From: Terana coerulea
Taxonomy: Eukaryota > Basidiomycota > Agaricomycetes > Polyporales > Phanerochaetaceae
Direction of reading: 5' to 3'
DNA length: 32,087 nt
Assembly (NCBI GenBank): GCA_024811115.1
Contig: JAKOGH010000442.1
Location: forward strand, 1 to 32,087
Below the pieces are notes generated by a model, which searched no databases, was not told where the DNA came from, and saw only the letters and a list, made by a program, of their open reading frames with translations. A program made the translations under genes and the position numbers. Of the stretch, positions 21,371 to 31,302 are shown one piece after another. The first letter of the stretch is position 1. The number at the start of each line of letters is the position of its first letter.

Positions 21371-22306
21371 GGACACCTTTGGCGCTTATATTTTGGCCAG
21401 GATTTTGCCCAGCCTGACGATTCTCAATTCGTTACTTGACTCCTCGACCAAAACGTACGGCGTTGTAAGAGAGCCGTAGTGCCAGGGCGAATACTCACGA
21501 GGAGAGGACCATGAGCTATTATTGCTGGTACTGTCCCTGCTGCGCCTCACCGTGTATCATTGAGTGCTTACTGAGGTACAATATTGTAGACACGGGTCGC
21601 TCGGACGTCGCGCGGCGGTCTAAGGTTTGGCGAATTAACCTCGTATCATCTTAGCCAGGCCCGCAGATTCCGGTCTTCGACCCAGTCAAGCTATTGGCAT
21701 GATGCTCCTTGTCAGTCGTGAGACTTCGCAGTTCTTCTGCGCAAGTCAACTACCGTCTCACGACACGCATTACCAATTCGGCCGCAGCAGAACAAGTATG
21801 TCGAAGATGCACCCGCCGGCTCCTCTTCCAACCGACTTTCTGGTGTGCGGCGTGATCAAAGCCTGTTCTTCATCTCATCATTACAGGGCCTCAGAAGCTA
21901 CACCAGTACGCATGCTTGATTGTCGGCGTGTTGTAGAAGCTGACTCACAGCCCCGTTCAAGGAGACATCCGTTTACACCAGTGACCATTTCCGTCACCGA
22001 ACGTTGCTTTGAGAGTTCATCTGGTGTCAAAGGGTTGTATGTCATATCTTCCCCGCTGTCCTTCGCCATCTTCCCACCTCATCTCGCTCATCAGCTCGTT
22101 TCTCTCTTCACCACGTTCATCTCTGCTTCAGAACCTTTTCAGATGCGCGAGGGTCTTGAGATATAAAGATCCACTTACGGCTGATTACCTCACCTCCCAA
22201 GGACCCAGCTCAGTCGTACCCTCTCGCCTTCACATCCCTTGCCACGATAGGTGCCCTCTTTTCGCTCCTCTGCACGTCTTCCAAACCCCAATCTACCTCA
22301 ACGGTC
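21371..22306 (+). promoter_or_regulatory. upstream region of the O-methyltransferase gene
   Basis: TATAAA at 22162-22167 is followed by a pyrimidine-rich stretch up to the ATG at 22307, a common fungal promoter layout. The earlier part (21400-22000) holds long open frames on both strands (for example 21699-22166 plus) with no recognisable domain. I treat them as non-coding or unassigned. Confidence 0.45.
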
Positions 22307-24260
22307 ATGGCTAATAGGTACGACTTTTGTTCTTTGAGCATAGTAGCAGCTTTCTGAGCATATACTTTGCAGCAATCATGTTAGTGCCTTGACGGAGCTT
22401 AAGGCCTTGACCAAAATCATTCAAAACTCGGTCGATGCCATTGAAGCCACCACCGCTGCCGCCGGATTGGAGTATCCGTCCGCACATACTGCGTTCAGCT
22501 TCCCGTCTGAAGCCGCCCGCATGATTCCTGAGGTCGACACAGCAGGAAGCTTGATTGTGGCCGCTGCACACCAGCTCATCTTCTCGGTTCGGTCCCCTAT
22601 GCTCAGCACGGTGGCTGTTTCTCAGTCGGTACGTTGCCATGAATTTACCTGAATGCCTTATTAACCTTCGTGTTCCCAGTATGAGCTATCTACAGCCTTC
22701 GGTGTTGCGGCCAAGGCAAACGTCGCCGAGATCTGCAGGGAAGCCGGACCTCAGGTCAGTTTTCGTTGAGATCTTGCTGACGTCTCGCGAACCTTGGGTT
22801 GATGCTAACGCATTGCTAAGGGGGCCCATGTTAACGATATTGTCCGCGGAACGAACCTAGATCCGTCCAAGCTTGGTTCGTGGTACTATTCATGTGTCTG
22901 AACCGGTCGCTCATTCGACCGTTCAGCTCGTGCCCTGCGTGTTCTGGCAACGAATAGCATTTTTGTCGAGGTTGCCCCAGACGTGTTTGCCAACAACCGT
23001 GTCTCCTCCTGCATTGACACAGGAAAGCCAGTCAAGGACCTACTCGCCAGGTAGGCTCGATCTTTACTTTCTGTTTGACAGGCGTCTCACACGTTGTATG
23101 TTATTTCCATCAGCCCGGAGAGCAAGCACATTGGCACGTTGGGATTGGCCGCTGGAGTAGGACACTGGTGCGTTTGTTGCAAACTCGCTATGTCGCAAAT
23201 GATGACGATGGGCTCAGCACGGACGAGGGCATGAAGTCGGCAGCGTACCTTCAAGAGGCTTTATTCGATCGCAAGCTCGGGAAATCTCAGGAGCCTACTG
23301 AAACTGCTCTCAACGTAGCTTTCAAAACCGACCTGGCCGTATGGGACTGGTACGAAGTGCCCGACAACGAGCAGCGTCTTCTACGATTTGGTGTCACCAT
23401 GGAAGGCACCAAGCAAGCTTCCCCACCTGACGCGGTCTTAGAAGGTACGTTCGCTTCCGTCCAAAGCACGATGAAGATCGCGGAGAATAATGCCCCACCG
23501 CTCACCTTCTATCTCTAGGCTTCGATTGGAAGGCGCTGAAGAAAGATGCCCTCGTCGTCGATGTGGGCAGCGGAGTCGGCGCCCAGTCGGCGACAATTGC
23601 GGAGAGCAACCCTCATCTGCGCTTCGTTTTGCAAGACCGTGAAAAGGTCTTAAAGGACGCTGCAGTGGTACGCATTTCACCTCAGAGAACGTGCTATTCA
23701 CGGCTAACTCTCCAATCAGTTCTTGGACGGCAGGCTTCCGGGTGCAATTAAGTCCGGACGTGTTACTCTGCAAGGCACGTTGTTTAGGCTGCATATGAGA
23801 TAGCAAGCTGCTGATGACTTTCACTGGATATTCAGCTCACGACTTCTTTACGCCTCAGCCGGTGAAAGACGCGGACGTGTTCTTGGCGCGCAACATCCTG
23901 CACGACTGGCCCGACAAATACTGCCTGGAGTTCCTCCGTCAACTCCGCAGCGCGGCTGCACCTCACACCCGCTTGGTCATTGTCGACAACTTGATGTCGT
24001 ATGCATGCGCGGAGGAAGGTGTGAAGGCTATCCCCGGTGCCGAACGTCCCACACCTCCGTCCCCGCTGCTGCCCAACGGTGGTCATGCCGCCACAGTCGC
24101 CTACTTCCAGGACTTACATATGTTAACACTCATGAACGGGAAGGAGCGTACCACGACGCAGGTTCGTGAGCTCGTGGAGCAGACAGGCTGGAAGCTCGTC
24201 CAAGTGCACCACGGTCGTACTAGCCTGGGTGCTGAGAAGGTCATCTGTGTTCCTGTATGA
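22307..24260 (+). CDS. SAM-dependent O-methyltransferase
   Basis: Soluble class-I O-methyltransferase of the plant-like PF00891 type, expected to methylate a phenolic hydroxyl. Ten exons (22307-22317, 22385-22628, 22680-22754, 22821-22875, 22927-23050, 23114-23167, 23218-23444, 23519-23667, 23720-23774, 23836-24260) join in frame to 1419 nt, 472 aa, with no disruption. N-terminal helical and winged-helix part includes LARALRVLATNSIF. The SAM-binding motif is VVDVGSGVG, followed by LRFVLQDRE and then HDFFTPQPVKDADVFLARNI. The catalytic-His segment is LHDWPDKYC, and the C-terminal core contains YFQDLHMLTLMNGKERT. The intron at 23775 appears to use a GC donor (GCACGT). Within the cluster it would cap a hydroxyl made by the P450s or already on the prenylated ring (inference). 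Confidence 0.95.
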
Positions 24261-26438
24261 AGGCCATTTGTATAGATCGCACTGGAAGACGTTGTGCGAT
24301 GACTGCGTCTCTATTATTGTACTTGAGCTGTCGAAGTGTTTCCTTAGGTCAACCGGTCACTGTCTGTAAACGATGTACACAATGGAAGCTATAATGTAGG
24401 GAATCTTTCTGGGAAGTCGTTGTCCCGATGCGCTCGCGAGAATTTGATAAGTATCACCCAATTTAAGACTTACTCGTGAAGCGCCGCTTGCGCGGCAGCA
24501 ACCTTTGCTTGTCCTTGAGGCAACCTTGAGGTGAAGCTGGAAACTGGTAGTGACTTTGGTGACTGTTACGCGTAACATGATGCAATCACGGCAAAATCCG
24601 GTGAGTTGAGGGTTGCTTTCCCACGGTATTTCGCATAGCAGAGAGACCTTGACAAGCAAGGTAATAAGTGCAGCGAGAAAGCCTTTTAAGACCTTGTGGC
24701 GCTTTTAGGCGCCCAAATGCCGGTGTGCTGGCAGTTTCAGCACTCAAAGTTCAACGTTCAACGCTCGTCCCTGGCTTCGACTTGGGATCTAACGTCGCTC
24801 ACTTTCTGCAAGCAGTCCACACATCCTTGACATTAATTGTGTCAGTAGTAGGTATATGGCGAATCATTTGTCTGAATAATCAAGATGATTAATATAGGGA
24901 ATGCTTGCGGCCTGTTGAAATTCTTTAGCCTGCCGAAGTAGGGATACAGCCCTTACCAAGAAATCAAGTGAGTGTTAACTAGCTTGATCTAAAGAGTGTG
25001 TAATGTCGATTTTCATATCACACAGATCCGCCGACGTGCGCCTTCGACCATTCTATCGTGACAATTGTAGCCCCGATGCAAGCACGATGATGACCCACCT
25101 TTCATCCGCTGCATACCCTCAGGAGAAAGGCAATGGCGGTGAGCCATATTACCAGTCTATGTGTTCTCATTGGCCCACTCCCACCTCAGATTTGTTTCGC
25201 ATGCCTGCTACTCGGGCGCTGGTGGAAGTGTTGGTTCTCACGAAGCCTGCCCCGGGAGGGAGTCTTGCTAACTGATCGCGCTATATGTGCATTACAGAGT
25301 CAGTTCTTTCAGACGCCATTCAGTCGATGGATCGCCATGAGCCACACCGCGCTACGCGGACGCCCCCCCCTGGGCGGGCAGTATCACCCAGGTGCGTGTT
25401 CTCCGGATCGCATGAGCTTGTATCATTCAGCAACATGAACTCCATTTTTGTGGCACATCGCTTCATCTTCTTCCTTGAGTTTGCAACAATTGGGGCCATG
25501 CCTCGCTCGGAGCCCTGTTCCATGCGTGTGAGCCCAGTTACACGCCTGTCACTTGTCTCTCTCCCCTGGCACTGCGATCACAAGTACTAAAATATCGTTC
25601 TGTGCCCCAGGGAGTACCCATCAAGCCACCTGCGAAAGCGGCGCCCCGCGAAACCACGGCATCTTATGAATATCGCAAGTTCCATCGTGATGATATAGAT
25701 GCGCTGCAATATGCTTCAGTCAAGCCAAACCTCTGTCAGCTTGCCTGGGTACTTTTGCGTCCCTGTCCGCCATGTGAACTTGAGGATCAGTTTGGCCGCG
25801 CGTGAGTCACATTCAAAAGTACTAGTGTAAACCAGGCACATCAGGCCTCGATGTGATTATTGGCAGTATGAGTCCAGCATTTCGTAACATGGCGCTCATA
25901 TTGACTTTTGTCAAACTTGAAGCTTGAAGTCCCATGGGCTTGTTCCTTGTGGCTGCGCTGCTCGATAAACTCCGCGCTGACGCTCTGAAACGCCACATCT
26001 TGCTGGTCAGCAGGACATCAATATGTTCGTGTGTGCTCAGGCTCTACACAGCCTATTGTATGTATGTGGATACGCTCAGAACCTTCAGATGCATAGCGCT
26101 CGGCGCTGATTTCTTCCGTCCCAGGCACCTCTGGACGCCGCCAACGGTCACGTCGGTACTCTGATCCGGTTGAAATTACTGGTGGCTTCAAGGTTGCCTC
26201 AGCGGTGGTCATCGTACACGAATCTGTCAGAACAACACAGTAAGTGTTTCGAGCCGCGTTCTTACCCGAATGGTGTTGACGTTCACTCGTTTCAAGGACA
26301 GAATCAAAGACTTATCCCAGGAAGAGATCAAACGGTCAGAGTCGTGACAAGTCGGTCCTCTATATATGCGGCAGCTACTCAGCAGGACTGAAAAGCAGCG
26401 CCGCGTGTCCTTCCAGAAATACCTCCAAGCCGAAGAAG
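24261..26438. other. intergenic spacer, no recognisable gene
   Basis: Open frames of 65-100 codons occur on the plus strand (for example 25003-25275 and 25602-25805). The latter, containing SYEYRKFHRDDIDALQYASV, looks the most protein-like and is preceded by a CCCCAG acceptor. No family could be named and no complete gene model was built. TATATA at 26361-26366 lies 78 bp before the ATG of the next gene and may be its TATA box. Confidence 0.4.
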
Positions 26439-27754
26439 ATGTCTGCTATCATTGCCCCACCTCATGACATCTCAAATTCCATGGCGATCCTCGTCGGAGT
26501 GTGGATTGCGGGACCTCTGTACGGTAATTCTGTCTCATTCTAGCTTTCCAAATGACCGTATCTAACCTCGAGAACCACAGGTCTCAAGTAAGCTAAAATG
26601 GTCCTTCGCATTGCTTGTGACTGATGAAGAGCAGCATTGCGGCCTGTTTCTATTGCGCTCGCGCGCTGCTACGAGGTGATCGTGGCATCTATAGCTGGTG
26701 AGTAGCGTCGAATATCTCTCTAATCGCACTCACGCTGGTTTCCAGTGTTCTTCTAGGAGTGACCGGCTTCCAGTTTGTTGTCGCAACGGCCCACATTATC
26801 ACCAACCTCCTTTGGTTGATTGAAGGCTTCGTCACGGGAGCTGGTAGGCCAGGATACCCAGAGCTATTCTTTGCAAATCAAAGTACACCAGTTCACATTG
26901 CCGAGATAATTTTCTATTTCATCAACGTAAGTGTCACCGCGCTGAATAAGTTCTTTGACCTTGGCTAAGACCCACTCAAGCATTTCATGAGCGATGCTAT
27001 TATGGTAAGCCACATCGAACCCCAATCGTCGTTCTCTTAGCTAACTCAACGCCTAGGCTTGGCGATGCTATACGGTTTGGGGGCACAGCTTAGTAGTGGG
27101 AGTGCCTTATGTGCGTCACAGTTTAGTCTCAGTGCCACAGCGAGATCCTAACGCGTGCTGACGCAGATTATATTGAACACTGCTCTGGTTGGTACGTACA
27201 GTTGCAGAGCCGCAGCAGACATGCGACTAATCTCTGTCCAGTCTGTGGATTTGTCACGGTGGGGCAACTCGCCAACTTGTCCTCGACGACAATGATATTC
27301 GTGATCGAGAAAATGCTGCTCGGCACGCTCTCGTTGTCGCTGGGTATTCAGGTCACTGCCACCTGTCTCATTGCGTGGAAGATCCGTACCATGGCCATTT
27401 GGAATCTGCCTGCTGCAAGGCGTGAGCGTCTCAGTGTTATTTGGGTGGTAGTGGAATCGGGAGCCATTCTCACTGCAACCACCCTCATGTGCGTCGTAAC
27501 GTTCACGCTGCATTTGCTCGCCGGCGCTATGTTCTCTCCCATCATGGGGCAGCTCAGCGTAGGCCCCTCCTATCTTTGTATACTCCGTAGCTGATCAGTT
27601 TCTTTAGGTCCTTGTCCCCACGTCTATTCTCTGGCGTGCGGGCATGAAGCGGGCGAATTCAGAGAGAGCTATTCCCCACAACTACAACAGAAACAGCATC
27701 GTCCTGTTGGAAGCGTCTAAACGCAGCCGGGTACAGCATAATCTCACTATCTAA
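26439..27754 (+). CDS. seven-helix-like fungal membrane protein
   Basis: Uncharacterised basidiomycete integral membrane family with a conserved D-A-x(3)-W-R-C-Y-x-V-W core; function unknown. Nine exons join in frame: 26439-26523, 26581-26587 (7 nt), 26635-26697, 26746-26926, 26981-27004, 27057-27110, 27167-27191, 27242-27558, 27608-27754, for 903 nt and 300 aa. Hydrophobic segments include MAILVGVWIAGPLYG, FQFVVATAHIITNLLWLIEG, EIIFYFIN plus HFMSDAIMAWRCYTVWG, then LVVGVPYIILNTALVV, a segment ending TATCLIAWKI and another with CVVTFTLHLLAGAMF, followed by a polar tail. The 7-nt exon is needed to keep frame (YGLN) and has strong splice sites on both sides. A role in export or sensing of a cluster product is possible, but nothing in the sequence shows it. 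Confidence 0.75.
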
Positions 27755-28720
27755 GCCGGCACAATGGAACTAACTGAAACCCGGCAGAGCGATGGGAGTA
27801 CTACTGCTGCAGAGCATGAATATGCCATTACGGTACAACCATAGGCATGAGCGAGGTTACACTGCGAGCTGATACACTCTATGCAGAGCTCACAGGCTAC
27901 CAAGACCGGGGGAAGTTTCGAAACGGAGCTGCCGACGTTGCAGACGAAGGCTTGAGTATCGAAACGTAGGAGCAGATTGTGGAAATCGTCAAGCATGCAC
28001 TCACTCTCTTTGCAAACGTTCTCAAATGGTGCGCGGAGCAGCGGGTTATGAGGTCGAAAATAGTTAAATGCCAACTTTAGGAAGCCAGGTCAGTGCGAGA
28101 ACAGAGGTCAATATTTATTGTATCTACATGTATTTCACACAGTCGTTCTACGGGAGTCTCATTTGGGGCTGCGAACACCGCATTGAAAGAGACCAGCATT
28201 GCGCTACAGGATGGTGATCATTCAACAAGCTAATAACCCCGAATATATGTTCCATACAAGCCCCATGCAGATGTCTTAGCGAATTTCCGTACGGCGCGCG
28301 GTTATGAAGCCTCAGGCCTCAGGCCCAGTGAGAATGCCACCTGGGAAACCTGCCGTAAATCTAGCGCCATCTCGGATCCTAGGTTTCCGTATGCAATGCA
28401 GGGTCTCACGAACCTTTCCGTAGGTTGGTGTTTGATGGGAATTCATTGCAGTGCACATATATTCTACAGCAGTCTAGAGTAATCTATCACAGCCTATGGA
28501 GTCATTGCTTTGATTCAGGCGCGCTCATGTGGTGCACATACTAGAACATATGGAAATCTAGGCTTGCATTGACTAGGTAAATGCATACATCTACAGTATT
28601 CTAACAGAACCTATGGAGACATAGGTGACTCCATCCTGCAACATACGCCCTCCCATAATGATCTACACGGGCATAGGATTAGTTGATGTAAGCGAGCATG
28701 CTCGCACAAGGCATATCAAG
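27755..28720. other. intergenic spacer, no recognisable gene
   Basis: No gene is supported. A short plus-strand frame at about 27764-27841 (starting MELTETRQSD) just after the membrane-protein gene might be a lost C-terminal extension of it. Short repeats occur: CCTATGGAG in two places near 28494 and 28612, and a GCCTCAG-type duplication near 28310. Confidence 0.35.
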
Positions 28721-28721
28721 C

Positions 28722-29417
28722 TCACCATCGTCGCTTTGGCCATTCCACTACCTCCCGCTTCAGAGTATCTGAGTTTTGTATGTGAGCGCCACATTGTAGA
28801 CAAACATGAGCCAAATAAATACGTACCGAGAGGTTGTACGCCCGTCCATTGTGCAAACTTGAAGCCTGCTGCCTCTGCGAACTGAGATAGTCCGTGCCTC
28901 GTCCTCGGAGCTCTAGGTCGTCCCGGTCTGCGTGGGTAGCGTCAGTAAGACTATCCGAGCATGGTGTGAGCCATGCGTACCATGCTTGCTTCAGAATTAA
29001 AACAAAACTCCAGTTCATCCACGGAGCCATTGCTACTCTGTAGAATTTCTTTAAGCACAGCTCGATGAGTGCGCTGGGTAATACAAGGCAGGCGCACCAT
29101 GAACGCGTCTGTCTGAACAAGACTCCTACTCGTCCTTGTTTCGTCGTTGGAGCCGGAGCTTGCGATAGAGAAGCACTTGATTGTTGCTTCTGTTCTTCGC
29201 CGGCAGGCTCAATGCTGCTGGCATAAGACCACTGCGTTTGCGCATGGGTAGGAATACTTGCGGCGCAGTGGCGTGGTTGCGTGAGTTGACTGCTCGTAGA
29301 GTAATGAGAAACTTGTCCTGGTTGCGGGCACATACATCGACGCAAGTGAACGCTATCCTCCCACAAGATTCCGACGCAAGCGCTAATCAAGCTACCCAAA
29401 ACGGCAAGTGCCATCAA
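28722..29417 (-). pseudogene. degraded fragment, possibly O-methyltransferase-like
   Basis: A 231-codon minus-strand frame spans this region, but its first part lies inside an inverted repeat and its middle is low-complexity, so it is unlikely to be a normal protein. In another frame, at about 28890-28830, the minus strand reads QFAEAAGFKFAQWTGVQPLG before a GTACGT donor-like site. This resembles the C-terminal helix-strand segment of class-I O-methyltransferases. A frame switch just upstream joins it to DLELRGRGTDYL. I read this as a possible broken methyltransferase piece; confidence is low. Confidence 0.25.
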
Positions 29418-29945
29418 AATAGAATCTCCCAGTATTTGAGTGAAGTATCCCGTCGTAGATACATATGATGTACCACCACTAGAGGCCTTTGGGACTAAAA
29501 AGTCTTATACCTGTGACATAACAACTAAACAAACCATAACCGGAGCGAGCCTGAGCCTACAAGGCTGATTCCGAGCTATCAACTCGCCACAAGTTAAGTC
29601 AAGTCAACTTGCCCAGTTATTAACATCGCAAAAACATTACAGGCTAGGCATGATATGGGTGGAAAGTTTTAGAATGAATAACAGGAGCACTAGCAAGCTC
29701 ATATAACAGAAACAACAAAAACACTTTAAAAGGCGTTGGCGGGAGTCGATCCCAGCGCCTCTTGAACACCTCCCGAGCCCGCTGCAGACATTCCCGTTAG
29801 TCTACGGCAACATAAATAAGTGACTGAATTATGCATATATACCCAGTCAATCCCTGTCACCCTGAGGGAAGTGATGATGCTTCCTGCTTTGGGTGATTTG
29901 ATTAGCACTTGTGTCGGAACCTGGTGGGAGGATAACGCTCACTAT
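29341..29945. repeat. inverted repeat pair with CpG decay
   Basis: The segment at about 29341-29400 and the reverse complement of about 29890-29945 align over roughly 50-60 bp, sharing ATCCTCCCAC and GCTAATCAA blocks. Several differences are CG in the left copy against CA or TG in the right copy (GACGCAAGCGC versus GACACAAGTGC), as expected from deamination of methylated CpG. They could be the ends of a roughly 600-bp element or two inverted copies of one repeat. No target duplication was fixed. Confidence 0.55.
29732..29811 (-). repeat. tRNA-like sequence (SINE head or tRNA pseudogene)
   Basis: On the minus strand an A-box-like TAGACTAACGGGAATG is followed about 45 nt later by a B-box-like GGGATCGACTCCC with a 7-nt loop. 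The outer ends pair only partly (GTTG with CAAC), and no good anticodon stem is seen. A T-rich stretch follows on the 3' side. It is likely tRNA-derived rather than a working tRNA. Confidence 0.45.
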
Positions 29946-31042
29946 TGACACAGCTTGCTCACTGTGACCACACACTGTACACCTGGGGTTAGGTGTTTTT
30001 CACCATGCGCATCACCCGATAGAGTGGTGATTATCGCCCTGCGAACATAGGAATAGTGCCTATGAAAACGCCAAGCGCTGAAAGCCTGGATTGGCGACGT
30101 TCACCATGTACAGTAGTAGCCCCATAGTGAAATTCACCCACCCAATGTCCGAATCACCAACAGATTTCACTCTGGCTCCGGTCACCCCTCCCACATATTC
30201 GAACTATTTACCATCTTGCATAGGTATAAAGACCATACTAGATTGGTGACCATCACCATTCTATATAGCTCATCGCGCTTCAGCTAATCCCACTTTTATA
30301 ATAATAAAAACCCAATTTCATTAATTACCCAACCAATACAGACAGTAGCTAACATACTATCCAATAACCACCACAAGACTACCGTTAACAACTTACATCT
30401 GATCCATCCCGCCTTGAACATTCTCCCATGGCCGCACTTAACGCACGACCCAGGCATGCAAGGCCATGCTCAACATTCAGCCTCAATGTGCAATATATGA
30501 AGACGTGGCGCTGCCGCTGTTCATGGAGGTGGTCTCCCTTCAGCATCTGTGAATGCGCTTCAGTTCCACAATGGTTCTTGACAGGCACACTATGAATGTC
30601 CTAGCACGCGTGGTCTGTCCGCTTCTCCACAAAGTAAGGACATATAGTGCCGACGTCACATGGCGTCGCACATCGCCGAGGCGTGGCAGGCCGCCGCAAG
30701 CTCAACACACTCCGCCTTCACAGCAGTGAATGCGAGCGCAGGCTTCAGGGCGGGTGCCCAGCCAATGGGCATGCAGCGGCGCCACTGCCACCGAGAGCGG
30801 ACGAGATGCTGCTGCCATGCGAGGGAGCCTGGGAGGAGCACTTGGAGGTATGTGAAAGTCAGAGAGCGCAGGCAAGAGTGAGTTGTGCGCAGACAAGTGC
30901 ACAAGCGACACGGAGTAGGCCGTGTTGAATGCAAAGGGTGGCGGCACAGTGGTTAAGTTGAAGCCCGGTGTCCTATAGAAGTGCAGCGCATACAGCGCGT
31001 ACACTCTACCGAGCCTGAGGAAGCTAGGATTGGTTACTCACC
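29946..31042. other. repeat-rich spacer, no recognisable gene
   Basis: Between 29990 and 30270 the motifs TCACC and GGTGA recur in both orientations (for example GGTGTTTTTCACC, ATCACCCG, GGTGACCATCACC), as in transposon subterminal repeats. Overlapping open frames on both strands at 30650-31000 lie in a GC-rich stretch and show no domain. A tRNA A-box-like GGCACAGTGGTTAAG occurs near 30944 without a matching B-box. Confidence 0.4.
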
Positions 31043-31255
31043 TGTAGGCTAGTTGAATACATGCAAGTGGGTTGAGCGTTGTAAGAGTCTTGTTAGAGTA
31101 TGGCACAGAGAGCTGCCTTATATACAATACAGGGTAGCTGTACTACAAACAGACACAAATAGATACCAGGACAATAGACAATAGGGATCATCATGATGGA
31201 ACCTGGTAGAACAATAGAGAAGATGTGAGCAGAGCGCTATCTATCCGACTCAACA
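31043..31255 (-). mobile_element. 3' LTR of a Ty1/copia retrotransposon
   Basis: On the minus strand the LTR starts TGTTGAGTCGG directly after a polypurine tract (TAGGAGGAG) and ends CTAGCCTACA, the usual TG...CA borders. It is 213 bp and contains a TATATAAGG box (plus-strand 31116-31124). The pol remnant lies upstream on the same strand. The partner LTR is outside the window, so the target duplication cannot be checked. Confidence 0.75.
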
Positions 31256-31302
31256 CTCCTCCTAACCTAGCATGGCATATTGCCTGCGCTGGTTTAGTTG
31301 CA

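Noticed and set aside
21699..22166. A 155-codon plus-strand open frame upstream of the methyltransferase.
   Set aside because: It overlaps the TATA box and pyrimidine-rich promoter region, has no domain, and its composition is not coding-like.
26927..26980. An apparent one-base frame deficit in the seven-helix gene, like those in the P450s.
   Set aside because: Using the acceptor CTCAAG at 26975-26980 restores frame and gives family-like spacing (FIN-HFMSDAIM), so splicing is ordinary.
30656..31004. Four overlapping frames of 73-100 codons on both strands.
   Set aside because: They overlap each other in a GC-rich stretch, show no domain and no consistent splice sites.
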